From: an uncultured Polaribacter sp.
GTDB taxonomy: Bacteria > Bacteroidota > Bacteroidia > Flavobacteriales > Flavobacteriaceae
Assembly: GCF_947495205.1 (NCBI RefSeq)
Contig: NZ_CANLXV010000001.1
Span: forward strand, 124,001-188,000
Reading direction: 5' to 3'
Length of the DNA stretch: 64,000 bases
A program made the translations under genes and the position numbers. This document shows, in pieces, positions 1-9,595 of the stretch; positions within the stretch are counted from its first letter, which is position 1, and each line of letters begins with the position of its first letter. The notes under the pieces were generated by a model. The model ran no database searches and was not told the DNA's origin. It saw nothing but the letters and a program-made list of their open reading frames with translations.

Positions 1-423
1 ACTTTTAACAATAATATCTTTATATTCTTGGTTATTTTCATGATTTAAACCATTTCCAAAGCTGCAAAACACTTTAAAACCCATGTCATGAGTTCTATCA
101 TTAAACTTTTCTTTTTCTATAAAGGCAGTCCATTTTTTAGCTAAATTTTTATACGCTTCGTCTTTTGTTATTTCATAAATCTGCCAAAGGTTACCTGCAT
201 AGAATCCACTAGTCCAATCTTTAGAAGGTACTTTTTTAATTTTATCTTTTGTTATTTGGTAGCTTCTAGGAAAAGCCAAAGAATCTACAGGGTATTTTTT
301 TAAATTTTTAAATCTTATGTCTAATGCATTTTCTGCATTATACTCTTGTTTATTCTGTTTACAAGATAGTATAGTGCTTAGTGCAAGGAGAAAAATGATA
401 GATTTAAAAAGATAATGTTTCAT
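1..423 (-). CDS. GH88-family unsaturated uronyl hydrolase, lipoprotein (3' end cut by window edge)
   Basis: The frame is open from the ATG at 423 to base 1, giving 141 residues with no stop, so the C-terminal part lies outside the window. The N-terminus is a lipoprotein signal ending TILSC (Cys21). Residues 69-100 hold DWTSGFYAGNLWQIYEIT and a KKWT block, and residues 111-116 read THDMGF. These are typical of the alpha/alpha-barrel of glycoside hydrolase family 88, which removes the unsaturated uronic acid left at the non-reducing end by polysaccharide lyases. Asp113 probably is one of the active-site aspartates (inferred). An in-frame ATG at 438 would add MKRIF and is an equally possible start. 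The gene lies 216 bp downstream of susD on the same strand, so it fits as the enzyme component of the susCD locus, acting in the outer membrane or periplasm on uronate-containing oligosaccharides. Confidence 0.8.
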   Translation of the reverse strand, partial: MKHYLFKSIIFLLALSTILSCKQNKQEYNAENALDIRFKNLKKYPVDSLAFPRSYQITKDKIKKVPSKDWTSGFYAGNLWQIYEITKDEAYKNLAKKWTAFIEKEKFNDRTHDMGFKVFCSFGNGLNHENNQEYKDIIVKS

Positions 424-570
424 AAAAATTCGTTTCATAAAATTCTGGGTTAAAATTAGTAATATTTACAGGTATAGATATCCTAAAAAGGGTATATAAA
501 AATCCGAATTAAAGAAAACTCCCTGTTTTATAGCTATTTAGTAAATATTCTTCATATAAATTAAACATAA

Positions 571-606
571 AAAAAGGTGCATAACTTATACTGTTATACA
601 CCTTTT
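571..606 (-). terminator. Intrinsic terminator or attenuator after susD
   Basis: The arms AAAAGGTGCATAAC and GTTATACACCTTTT form a 13-14 bp stem with one mismatch and a 7-nt loop. On the minus strand the stem is followed by a run of T. It starts 34 bases after the susD stop, so it should end or reduce the susCD transcript before the GH88 gene. Lower expression of downstream enzyme genes relative to susCD is common in such loci. Confidence 0.7.
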
Positions 607-639
607 AAACTCAAACAAATACTCAACTAATGTTGTTTC

Positions 640-2151
640 TTAATATCCTGGATTATTTGGCATTAAATTAGGGTTTCTCGCTAATTCTTCTTCTGGTAAA
701 GGGTATAAATAATCTTGATTAGGATCAAAATTAGGTTTTTCACCTTCCAAACCAGCAGCATTAAATACTTGTGTACCTAATTTTCTTCTAGCAATATCAT
801 ACCATCTCTTAAATTCAAAAGCCAACTCTAATCTTCTTTCTTCTAAAACTGCAGTTCTAAAAGCAGATTGATTTAAACCTGTTAAATCTGCTGGAAAAGC
901 AGATCCATTTCTTGCTCTAGCTCTTACCCTATTTAATAACATTTCTATATTTCCGTCTGGGTTATTAATTTCATTACCAGCTTCTGCAGCAATTAATAGT
1001 ACCTCTGCATAACGCATCATCATATAATTTGTTTCTGAACCTCTACCATTACCTGTAGCAAAATTACCAACCGAGCGTGTATATTTTGCAATATGTGGTC
1101 TATTAACTGCTCTAGAATTAAAGTTTCTAAAAATTGAGAAATCTTCTACATTATCATCAAAAACTCCAGTAGCATCAAAACTTACCTGTTTTCTATAATC
1201 TCTATCATCCCAAGTATTGTAAACCTCTAAAGAAGGCACTGCTACAGACCATCCACCACCTAAACCATATTGTTCATCTGAACGAATACCAGTTAAAGCA
1301 GCTTGATAATCTCTACCATCATCACCATTACTAGCTCCAATAAAATCTAAAACAAAAATTGGTTCTAGCGAATTATCTGTTTTTGTTGCATCAAATAAAT
1401 TTTGAAAATCTGGCTCTAAATCTAAATTAAAAGTACCTGCTTGGTTAATAACTTCCATAGCTTCTGAGTATGCATCAGGGAAATTACCAGTAGTTAAATG
1501 CACTAATGCCAAATAAGATATTGCTGCAGATTTTGCAGGAATAGATCTTGCTACTTGTGTATTTGGCAACCATTGTTTCGCAAATTCTAAATCTGCAATA
1601 ATGTTTTCATAAACTTGCGCTGCTGAAGTTTTACTAATAGATCCAGAAACTTCTAAATCTGTTATAGGTTCAGAAACATAAGGTATATCACCAAATTGTC
1701 TTACTAAATGAAAATACGCAAATGCTCTAGCAAAATAAGCTTGGGCTGTAATAGGGTTTTTAATAGCTGCACTTACGTCTACATCTTCTGCACCTGCTAT
1801 AGCTTGGTTTGCAGCAGCAATCATTTGGTAAACTCTTAACCAATAACCACTTATCATACCGTTGTCTGTTGGCACATTAAAATCGTCATGTTCTATTCTA
1901 CGTGTTGCTGTTGTAGGATCTCCAATAGCAACCATATCACTTCTTAACATTAATGGTAAAGACATTTTTCTTCCCCAAAAATCTTCATGGGTCATATGCC
2001 CAAATGCTGCATTTGCAGCAGTTTGTATATCTGCTGGTGTTTTAAAGAAACCATCTGGAGCTAATACTCCTATTGGTTGTTCTTCTAAATCTGAGCAACT
2101 TGCTACTATTGATAGTCCAAAAAGTAGCACTAAAAATTTATAAGTTTTCAT
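640..2151 (-). CDS. SusD/RagB-family outer-membrane glycan-binding lipoprotein
   Basis: 503 residues, matching the usual SusD size of about 500-600. The signal peptide MKTYKFLVLLFGLSIVASC ends in a lipobox, with Cys19 as the lipidated residue, so the protein should sit on the outer face of the outer membrane. The N-terminal half is alpha-helical and TPR-like. The C-terminal region (about residues 375-503) has the family features NYMMMRYAEVLLIAAEA, the RRLELAFEFKRWYDIARR block and a final YLYPLPEEELARNPNLMPN. SusD proteins cap the SusC channel and bind oligosaccharide. The gene starts 15 bp after the SusC stop, so the two are co-transcribed. The glycan cannot be read from this sequence; the neighbouring GH88 enzyme suggests a uronate-containing polymer. 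Confidence 0.95.
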   Translation of the reverse strand: MKTYKFLVLLFGLSIVASCSDLEEQPIGVLAPDGFFKTPADIQTAANAAFGHMTHEDFWGRKMSLPLMLRSDMVAIGDPTTATRRIEHDDFNVPTDNGMISGYWLRVYQMIAAANQAIAGAEDVDVSAAIKNPITAQAYFARAFAYFHLVRQFGDIPYVSEPITDLEVSGSISKTSAAQVYENIIADLEFAKQWLPNTQVARSIPAKSAAISYLALVHLTTGNFPDAYSEAMEVINQAGTFNLDLEPDFQNLFDATKTDNSLEPIFVLDFIGASNGDDGRDYQAALTGIRSDEQYGLGGGWSVAVPSLEVYNTWDDRDYRKQVSFDATGVFDDNVEDFSIFRNFNSRAVNRPHIAKYTRSVGNFATGNGRGSETNYMMMRYAEVLLIAAEAGNEINNPDGNIEMLLNRVRARARNGSAFPADLTGLNQSAFRTAVLEERRLELAFEFKRWYDIARRKLGTQVFNAAGLEGEKPNFDPNQDYLYPLPEEELARNPNLMPNNPGY

Positions 2152-2166
2152 ATTCTTAAGTATTTA

Positions 2167-5100
2167 TTAAAATTTTAAATTTAAACCTATTGTAAAAGAT
2201 CTTACTGTTGGATAATTACCAAAATCAAACCCTCTAACTGTATTTGCAGATGCGCTATTACCACCACCTGCACCAAAGAAACTAACTTCTGGATCTAAAC
2301 CAGAGTAGTTGGTGAATGTAAGTAAGTTTTGCCCACTAAAAGATAGTCTTAAATTGTCTATACCATACTTGTTAATTATATCTGTTGGGATGTTATAACC
2401 CACAGATATGTTTTTTAATCTTAAATAACTACCACTTTCTACAAAACGAGACGAAATTTCTTTACCTCTTAATGCTGCTCTTGGTATATCTGTATTTGTA
2501 TTAGTTGGCGTCCAAGAATTTAAGATGGCAGTTGTTGCATTAGAATCTCCATTAAACAATTGTACGTTTGTTAAATTCATAACGTCTCCGCCTGCTACTC
2601 CTTGAAAGAAGATATTGGCATCAAAGTTTTTGTATCTAAAATTATTAGTAATACCATAAGAAAAATCTGGGTTAGGATCTCCAATAATCTGTTGATCTTC
2701 TCCAGGAGTAATTTCTCCATCATCATTTAAATCTGTAAATAATTGGTCTCCTGCTGCTCTTCCAGGTAATAATGCAGTACCTGCAGGTAAATCTCCACCT
2801 TGGTAAACTCCTTGATATTCATAACCCCAAAATACTCCAACAGCTTCTCCTTCTCTTAACACATGTGTTCTATCTATGTTAAAATATCCTGGAGACGCAT
2901 CTTGAAATAAGTCTTCTCCATTTAATAAGGTTACAAATTCGTTTCTATTTCTAGACCAGTTAAAATCTGTAGTCCAACTAAAGTTCTCATTAGATATATT
3001 TCTTGTATTTAAAGTAATTTCAAAACCAGAGTTATTTACTTCACCTACATTTCTTAAACTATTAGATGTTAAAAATCCAAAATATTGTGGTTGAGAAGAA
3101 TCTGCCATAATTAAATCTTTAGTATCTATGTTATAGTAATCTACCGATAAGGAAACTCTGTTATCAAACAAACCTAAATCTATACCAAAATTGGTTTGAA
3201 AAGAAGATTCCCATTTTAAATTAGGATTTGCTATTTGACCTGGAGTTACATTAATTACAGATTGCCCATTAATTGGTGCAAATACAGAACCTAATCTAGC
3301 TAAAGACTGGTTAGGCGAAATTGCTTGATTACCAGTAACACCGTAACTTGCTCTTAATTTTAAATTAGAAATCTTTTCTACATCTTCCATGAATTTTTCA
3401 TTAGAAACTTTCCAACCTAATGCAGCAGAAGGAAAAATGGCATATTTCTCATTTGCAGCAAAGTTAGAAGCACCGTCTCTTCTTACAGTTGCTGTAAATA
3501 AATACTTATCATCATAATCATAATTAATTCTACCAAATTGAGATTGAATTTCTGATGCTGTAAAAGAAGAAGTTGGAATTAACTGTGTAGCCCCTGATCC
3601 TAAATTAAAATATGAAAAAGAATCTGATGTAAAGTTTTCTGCACCTGTAGAAAATCTATCTGTACTATTCTTTTGGTAGGAATAACCGGCCAATAAAGTT
3701 AATTTTCCTTTGCCAAGCTCTGCATTATATGTTAAATAATTTTCGCTAATTACTGTAGTAGCTCTATCATTAGCAATAGTAGCTCTACCACCAGTACCAT
3801 TTCCGGCAGTTGTAATTAATGTAGACGGTCTAAAAGTACCTAACGTTCTATTTCTAGTACTATAACCAAAAGTAGTTTTAAAATTTAAACCTTCTATAAT
3901 ATCATATTGTGCGTAAAAATTAGCTCTAAAATTATCTACTTTAGTTTCATTTACACCCTCTGTAGCAACTGCAAATGGATTATCTATATCGTCTCCAACA
4001 GAATTAATAGTATTTGCACCATTAGCATCTTGCACACCTAAATCTGGTGAAAACCTAAATACTGAAGAAACAATATCATCTCCACCACCGTTTGCAGTTT
4101 CACCGGTTGATTGCGTAGGTACACCATCTTGATTACCTCTACTACCAAACAAGTTTAAACCTAATTTTAATTTATCTGTAACTTGAGCATCTAAATTAGA
4201 TAAAAAAGATATTCTCTCAAATTCTGAATTTATAATTACACCATCTTGCTTAAAATAAGTTGCAGAAGCGTAATAATTTACATTTTCTGCACCACCAGAA
4301 AAAGAGAATTGATGATTGGCAGTACTACCTACTCTGTACAATAAATCTTGCCAATCTGTATTAGCAGGCCCTTGTGAATATGCTGGATTTATTGCTCTAT
4401 GATAAGATGCAAATTGATCTGCATTTAATAAATCTAACTCATTAACTGTATTTTGCACAGCATAATTTAAATTATATTCTACAGTTAATTTACCTATTCT
4501 TCCTTTTTTAGTTGTTACCAATACCACACCATTAGAACCTCTAGAACCATAAATTGCAGTTGCAGAAGCATCTTTTAAGATTTCCATAGACTGTATATCA
4601 TTGGGTTGAGGCATTGTTGCTCCAACAAAACCATCTACAACAATTAAAGGACTACTACTTGCACTAATAGATGTATTACCTCTAATTTGTATGTTAATTG
4701 GTGCACCTGGTTCACCACCATTGTTAGATTGTACAACCACACCAGCTGCTCTACCTTGTAAGGCTTGTGCAGCGTCTAGCACAGGAAAAGCATTTAATTC
4801 TTCTGATTTTACAGAAGAAACTGCGCCTGTAACATCGCTTTTTTTACGAGAGCCATAACCAACGACAACGATTTCGTCTAGAGAACTAGCATCTTCTGCT
4901 AATTTTACATTTACAATTGTTTTACTACCTACTTTAATCTCTTGTGTTTTATAACCCAAGTAACTAAAAACTAAAACATCAGATGCGCTTTTAGTGGTTA
5001 TAGAATAGTTACCGTCAAAATCTGTGGCAGTACCAACAGAACTTCCTTTAATTTGAATATTCACCTGAGGAATTCCTCCTCCAGAACTTCCATCTGTTAC

Positions 5101-5193
5101 TTTACCTGTTACTTTCTGTTGTGCAAAAACACCAACAGAGGCAATCAAGAAAAAGCTTAGAATTAAATTTTTAATTGCGTTTTTTTTAAGCAT
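2167..5193 (-). CDS. SusC/RagA-family TonB-linked outer-membrane transporter
   Basis: 1008 residues. A signal peptide (about residues 1-24, cleaved after VGVFA) is followed by a carboxypeptidase-D-like regulatory domain at about 25-110 (VTGKVTDGSSGGGIPQVNIQ), the SusC signature DEIVVVGYGSRKKSDVTGAV at about 105-125, a plug domain to about 230, and a long beta-barrel ending in Phe (TIGLNLKF). The protein imports oligosaccharides across the outer membrane using TonB energy, with SusD as its lid. The gene is first in the susCD unit, 317 bp downstream of the hybrid regulator and on the same strand. A -7 box (5255-5262) and a dyad (5287-5304) lie in the leader and are good candidates for regulator-dependent transcription. 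Confidence 0.96.
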   Translation of the reverse strand: MLKKNAIKNLILSFFLIASVGVFAQQKVTGKVTDGSSGGGIPQVNIQIKGSSVGTATDFDGNYSITTKSASDVLVFSYLGYKTQEIKVGSKTIVNVKLAEDASSLDEIVVVGYGSRKKSDVTGAVSSVKSEELNAFPVLDAAQALQGRAAGVVVQSNNGGEPGAPINIQIRGNTSISASSSPLIVVDGFVGATMPQPNDIQSMEILKDASATAIYGSRGSNGVVLVTTKKGRIGKLTVEYNLNYAVQNTVNELDLLNADQFASYHRAINPAYSQGPANTDWQDLLYRVGSTANHQFSFSGGAENVNYYASATYFKQDGVIINSEFERISFLSNLDAQVTDKLKLGLNLFGSRGNQDGVPTQSTGETANGGGDDIVSSVFRFSPDLGVQDANGANTINSVGDDIDNPFAVATEGVNETKVDNFRANFYAQYDIIEGLNFKTTFGYSTRNRTLGTFRPSTLITTAGNGTGGRATIANDRATTVISENYLTYNAELGKGKLTLLAGYSYQKNSTDRFSTGAENFTSDSFSYFNLGSGATQLIPTSSFTASEIQSQFGRINYDYDDKYLFTATVRRDGASNFAANEKYAIFPSAALGWKVSNEKFMEDVEKISNLKLRASYGVTGNQAISPNQSLARLGSVFAPINGQSVINVTPGQIANPNLKWESSFQTNFGIDLGLFDNRVSLSVDYYNIDTKDLIMADSSQPQYFGFLTSNSLRNVGEVNNSGFEITLNTRNISNENFSWTTDFNWSRNRNEFVTLLNGEDLFQDASPGYFNIDRTHVLREGEAVGVFWGYEYQGVYQGGDLPAGTALLPGRAAGDQLFTDLNDDGEITPGEDQQIIGDPNPDFSYGITNNFRYKNFDANIFFQGVAGGDVMNLTNVQLFNGDSNATTAILNSWTPTNTNTDIPRAALRGKEISSRFVESGSYLRLKNISVGYNIPTDIINKYGIDNLRLSFSGQNLLTFTNYSGLDPEVSFFGAGGGNSASANTVRGFDFGNYPTVRSFTIGLNLKF

Positions 5194-5254
5194 GGATTTG
5201 ATTTTAGTTAAAAGTTTATTGGTCTACCAAATTGGTTTATTTAGTTTGGTTTTC

Positions 5255-5283
5255 CAAATATAGATCGTAATTGACTTAACAAT
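5255..5283 (-). promoter_or_regulatory. Candidate susC promoter
   Basis: On the minus strand TATATTTG (5262-5255) matches the Bacteroidota -7 box TAnnTTTG exactly. A weak ATTG (5283-5280) lies 17 bases upstream in place of the -33 TTTG. Transcription would start near 5248, giving a leader of about 55 bases. The poor -33 element is what one expects of an activator-dependent promoter. Confidence 0.5.
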
Positions 5284-5286
5284 AAT

Positions 5287-5304
5287 TTAACTTGAAAAAG
5301 TTAA
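5287..5304. promoter_or_regulatory. Dyad TTAACTT-N4-AAGTTAA, possible regulator operator
   Basis: A perfect 7-4-7 inverted repeat directly upstream of the candidate -33 element of susC, centred about 47 bases before the predicted start. This is a usual place for an activator such as the AraC-type output domain of the adjacent hybrid regulator. The assignment to that regulator is inferred from position only. Confidence 0.35.
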
Positions 5305-5316
5305 TTATATTAAAAC

Positions 5317-5406
5317 TTATGAAAAATAGATCATTATTAAAATAGAAGAGAAAATTATTGTTACAAGAATAATTTCTAATACTGTAGTTTTTGATTTAGT
5401 TTTCAT
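5317..5406 (-). CDS. Possible 29-residue membrane peptide between regulator and susC
   Basis: ATG at 5406, TAA at 5317-5319. The peptide has a basic N-terminus (MKTKSKTTVLE) followed by about 17 hydrophobic residues (IILVTIIFSSILIMIYF), i.e. one possible transmembrane helix. It sits in the same direction as its neighbours. A TTTG-N19-TAGGATTT promoter-like pair lies upstream (5438-5468). In AT-rich DNA a 30-codon open frame can occur by chance, so the support is the amphipathic layout and location only. It could instead be part of the susC regulatory region. Confidence 0.3.
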   Translation of the reverse strand: MKTKSKTTVLEIILVTIIFSSILIMIYFS

Positions 5407-5509
5407 TTGCTAAAAGTATTTAAAAATTAACCTCTAAAAATCCTATACTGGTAGTAAAAATGTACAAACCCTGTGGTATAAAGAAAAAAACAGGTGTTAT
5501 TTTATCAAA

Positions 5510-8500
5510 TTAATAATCAAAAAACTTGTTAGAATACTGTGTTGGCGTCTCACCATACTTCTTTTGAAAGCATTTACTAAAGTATTTTGGGTTTTTAAAA
5601 CCTACTTTATAACTTACTTCAGAAATGTTAATTTTACCTTGTTCTAAAAGTTGTGCGGCACGTTTCATTCTAAAATGTTGTATAAATTCATTGGGTGTAA
5701 AATTAGTCCAAGCTTTAATTTTCACAAACAACATTGTTCTACTTACACCCAATTCTGCACAAAAACTAGGAATATCAAAAGTTTCATTCGCGATGTTTTT
5801 TTCAACTATTTCTAAAGCTTTTTTAAATAATTTTTCGTCTAAAGAAGATACAATTACTTCATTTGGTACTAAAGTTTCGGCCACAGCAAATTTTTCTTTT
5901 TGTTTTGTAGCGGTTTCTAAAATATTTTTTATGCGAAGTTTAAATTCTTTTAAATTAAAAGGTTTACTTATATAATCATCTGCACCGCTTTCTAAACCTT
6001 CTAATTTAAATATTAAAGAGGTTCTAGAGGTTAATAAAATAATAGGTATATGACTTGTTTTTATTTCTTTTTTTATTTCTGTACAGAGTTCTGTACCCGC
6101 CATAACAGGCATTACAACGTCACTTACTATTAAATTTGGTGTGTGTTTTATTGCCATTTTTAAGGCAATTTTACCATTCTCTGCCTCTAAAACATTGTAA
6201 TCTTCTTTTAATACATTTTTTATAAACGCACGCAACGGCTTATTGTCTTCTACAATAAGTATGGTTGGTGCATCTTCTTTATAAATATTTTCTCCAATTT
6301 CTTCTTTAAAGAACTCATTTGGTTTTTCTAATTGAGCAACATATTGCGATAAATCATCGCTAAATTTAAAATCTTTTATAATTTCATCTTCCGCTAAATG
6401 TTTTTTTCCTAAAGGTAATACTACAGAAAATATAGATCCTTTTTCATTTATATTATTGTCTACCTTAATTTTCCCTTTATGCAAGGCTACAATGTTTTTT
6501 GCTATTGAAAGACCAATACCTGTGCCCTTGTTATAGTTTTTATCTGGACTATTATTTACTGCAATTTCAAAGAAACGATCAAATATTTTATCTTTATATT
6601 CTTGAGATATTCCTACACCAGAATCTTCAACAGTAATTATAATTTGATTGTTTTCTGTTTTAACTCTAACTGAAATAATACCACCTTTAGGTGTGTAACG
6701 AAATGCATTAGAAATTAAATTATAAAAAACACGTTCTAATTTATAACGGTCATAATAGACTAATATCTTATCATTTGTAGTATGAAAACTATAATCATAA
6801 TCTCCATCATTGGCATATTCCGAAAAAGAGAGATAAATTTCTTTTAAAAATTTTACAATATTACCTTCTGCAGATTGTAATTTAAAAAGGTTTTTTTCTA
6901 GTTTTCTAAAATCCATTAATCTGTTTACTAAAGAAAGTAGGTGGTTTGCGCTACTTTCTACAACTAATAGTTTTTTATACATTTTACTGTTGCCTGTATA
7001 TTTTTCTAAAATTTGATGTAAAGGACCAAGTATTAAGGTTAATGGAGTTCTAAATTCATGAGAAATATTTGTGAAAAACTCTAATTTTGCTTTGTTATCT
7101 TCTTCTTTCTTTTGATTTTCTATTAACTCTAAATGCAAATCATGTTTTAAACGAGCTTTAGTTTTTTGTATAGAAATTAAAAAATAAAGTGCTGTAAGAG
7201 CAACCAATGCATACAATACAAATGCCCACCAACTGCGCCAAGGTGCTGGTAATACTTTTATTTTTAAAGTAGTGGCCTTTGTATTCCATATCTTATTGTT
7301 ATTTGCTCCTTTTACTTCAAATGTATAATTTCCAGCTTTTTGTATGGTATAATAAGCTGAGTTTTGGTTTGTGTACACCCAATCTTTTTCTAAACCTTTT
7401 AATCTGTATTTATATTGGTTATTTTTTGGGTTGATAAAATTTGGAATTGCAAAGTGAATGGAAAAATTACCTTCGTTATATGGCAAAGAGAGTTTTTTTG
7501 TAAACCCAATAGTTTTATTTAAAATGGCATTTTTGTCATTTATACTTAAAGATTTATTCTTTAACTGAAAATCTGTTATTAAAACTTGCGGCGCATACGC
7601 ATTAATTGTAAAATTTTCTGTGTTAAAGGAGGTTACTCCATTTGGACCTCCAAAATAAAATTGAGAATTATTAATTTTTAAACATGAATTGTCATTAAAT
7701 TCATTACTAATTAAACCATCTGTTTGGTTGTAAGTAATACTTTTGCCTGTGTTTATTCCATATTTTACAAGTCCTGTATTGGTGCTTATCCATAAATTAA
7801 AATCATTATCTTCTAAAATACTATGCACATTAGAAAACGCATCTTTTTTACTATCTAAAATAACTTTCTCAAACGTATTATTTTGGTTTAGTTTAAATAG
7901 ACCTTTTGCTTTTGTTCCTACCCAAATGGTGTTATTTTTATCTTCAAAAATAGTAGTAATATCGTCTCCAGAAGAAAGGTTACTATCATAAAAATAGTGT
8001 GCTACTGTTGTACCATTTGTAATTTTATTTAATCCTATTTGAGTACCAATCCAAACTGCATTTTTAGAATCTATAAAAATAGATCTTACCAAATTATTAG
8101 AAAGAGAATTGATATTTGCACTTTTCTTGTAGGTTTTTATTTGTTTTGTTTTCTCATTAAAACTAATTACTCCTTCACCAAAAGTACCAAACCAAAACGT
8201 ATTATTTTTATCTTTTTTAATGGTGTAAACCCCAATATTATTTAAGAATTTAAAAAGCTCTTCACTTACAAAATTGTTTTGAAATTTTTTTGTTGATAAA
8301 TTATAAATAGCAATACCACTACTTAATGTACCTGCCAAAAGTTTGTCTTTATCTACTAAAAGGGTTTTAATATTTTTATTTGGTAGTATGGTTTTGCTTT
8401 TATTTTCTAAAATTGAAGTCTCTTTGGTTTTTGTATTATAAAAGTTAACACCTCTACCTTCTGTGCCAAAAATTAGTTGCTCTTTATAATGAGCAATAGC

Positions 8501-9595
8501 ACCAACTACATTGTAGTTTAATTTTCTAGAAATTTGGGAATCTGTAAAATTGATAAAATTGACATTTGCTTTGTCCCAAATATTTAAACCACCATAATAG
8601 GTACCAATCCAAATAGCACCTTTTTTATCTTTGTAAATAGATTTTATAGAGTTTTTACTTATACTTTTAGTGTTTGTATTATCACTTTTTAAGATTGTTA
8701 TTTTATTATTTTTATCAATTAAAAACAAGCCCCTGTAAGTACCTACCCAAAGCGTATTTTTATCATCAAAAAAAAGTTGTCTAACGTTTTTAGAAATTAT
8801 TTTACTTGCTTCTTTTGATAAGTATTTTTCTATAGTATTATTTTTAAAACTATATTTTAAAATGCTCTGTTCTTTAGAGCCAATTAGTAAATTATCTTCA
8901 TCTAACTCAATTATATTTTGAGCTCTAATTGGTTTAGAATTATTGGGTAAACTAACAAAATTTTCAAAAATATAATTACCATTTGTACTACTTTTAAGTT
9001 TACTTAAACCCGCTTTAGTACCTAACCAAATTGTATTATTTTTTGTTTGTAAAATAGTATATACATGATTATTAACCAAACTATTTTTGTTATTCGCATC
9101 ATTAAAAACATTGGTAAAAGAACCTGTATTTTTGTTGTAAATAGAAAGCCCATTAGCAGTACCTAACCAAATTTCTCCATTGGCCATTTCTTTAATACTC
9201 CAAATAGTATTATTACTTAAAGAGTTTTTTTCTTTACTATGAAAAAAGTTAGTAAAGCAGTTTGTTTTAGGATTATATTTATTTAAACCATTGTACGTTC
9301 CAATCCATAGAAAACCTTCAGAATCTTCTAAAATTGATAAAATATCATTGTTACTTATAGCACTTTTATCATTTGCAATATTTCTAAAAACTGTAAAATT
9401 ATAACCATCATATTTATTTAAACCATCTCGTGTACCAAACCACATTTGCCCTAGTTTGTCTTGGTGAATTGCAATTACAGAACTTTGAGACAAACCTTGA
9501 GCTGTAGAAATATGGTTAAATTGAATTTCTTCTTGAGCAAAAGCAAAAAAGCTAAAAATAATTGAAAAAAATAATACTACTTTTTTAAAATTCAT
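5510..9595 (-). CDS. Hybrid two-component system (HTCS) sensor-regulator of the glycan locus
   Basis: 1361 residues, the normal HTCS size. In order: signal peptide (1-20, ending FAFA-Q); two seven-bladed reg_prop propellers with repeated W-x-G-T/WIGT motifs (about 25-690); a Y_Y_Y domain (about 700-780); one membrane helix at about 789-809; a histidine kinase with ISHEFRTPLTLILGPL (His846), then N, G1 and G2 ATP-site boxes (DSGVGIS, GTGIGLSIAKN); a receiver domain with IVSDVVMP (Asp1159); and a C-terminal AraC-type DNA-binding domain (about 1255-1361, ISEVSYKVGFKNPKYFSKCF). The periplasmic propellers bind an oligosaccharide and the cytoplasmic part phosphorylates itself and activates the locus promoters. 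It lies upstream of susC on the same strand, so it should control susCD and the GH88 gene. Confidence 0.96.
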   Translation of the reverse strand: MNFKKVVLFFSIIFSFFAFAQEEIQFNHISTAQGLSQSSVIAIHQDKLGQMWFGTRDGLNKYDGYNFTVFRNIANDKSAISNNDILSILEDSEGFLWIGTYNGLNKYNPKTNCFTNFFHSKEKNSLSNNTIWSIKEMANGEIWLGTANGLSIYNKNTGSFTNVFNDANNKNSLVNNHVYTILQTKNNTIWLGTKAGLSKLKSSTNGNYIFENFVSLPNNSKPIRAQNIIELDEDNLLIGSKEQSILKYSFKNNTIEKYLSKEASKIISKNVRQLFFDDKNTLWVGTYRGLFLIDKNNKITILKSDNTNTKSISKNSIKSIYKDKKGAIWIGTYYGGLNIWDKANVNFINFTDSQISRKLNYNVVGAIAHYKEQLIFGTEGRGVNFYNTKTKETSILENKSKTILPNKNIKTLLVDKDKLLAGTLSSGIAIYNLSTKKFQNNFVSEELFKFLNNIGVYTIKKDKNNTFWFGTFGEGVISFNEKTKQIKTYKKSANINSLSNNLVRSIFIDSKNAVWIGTQIGLNKITNGTTVAHYFYDSNLSSGDDITTIFEDKNNTIWVGTKAKGLFKLNQNNTFEKVILDSKKDAFSNVHSILEDNDFNLWISTNTGLVKYGINTGKSITYNQTDGLISNEFNDNSCLKINNSQFYFGGPNGVTSFNTENFTINAYAPQVLITDFQLKNKSLSINDKNAILNKTIGFTKKLSLPYNEGNFSIHFAIPNFINPKNNQYKYRLKGLEKDWVYTNQNSAYYTIQKAGNYTFEVKGANNNKIWNTKATTLKIKVLPAPWRSWWAFVLYALVALTALYFLISIQKTKARLKHDLHLELIENQKKEEDNKAKLEFFTNISHEFRTPLTLILGPLHQILEKYTGNSKMYKKLLVVESSANHLLSLVNRLMDFRKLEKNLFKLQSAEGNIVKFLKEIYLSFSEYANDGDYDYSFHTTNDKILVYYDRYKLERVFYNLISNAFRYTPKGGIISVRVKTENNQIIITVEDSGVGISQEYKDKIFDRFFEIAVNNSPDKNYNKGTGIGLSIAKNIVALHKGKIKVDNNINEKGSIFSVVLPLGKKHLAEDEIIKDFKFSDDLSQYVAQLEKPNEFFKEEIGENIYKEDAPTILIVEDNKPLRAFIKNVLKEDYNVLEAENGKIALKMAIKHTPNLIVSDVVMPVMAGTELCTEIKKEIKTSHIPIILLTSRTSLIFKLEGLESGADDYISKPFNLKEFKLRIKNILETATKQKEKFAVAETLVPNEVIVSSLDEKLFKKALEIVEKNIANETFDIPSFCAELGVSRTMLFVKIKAWTNFTPNEFIQHFRMKRAAQLLEQGKINISEVSYKVGFKNPKYFSKCFQKKYGETPTQYSNKFFDY

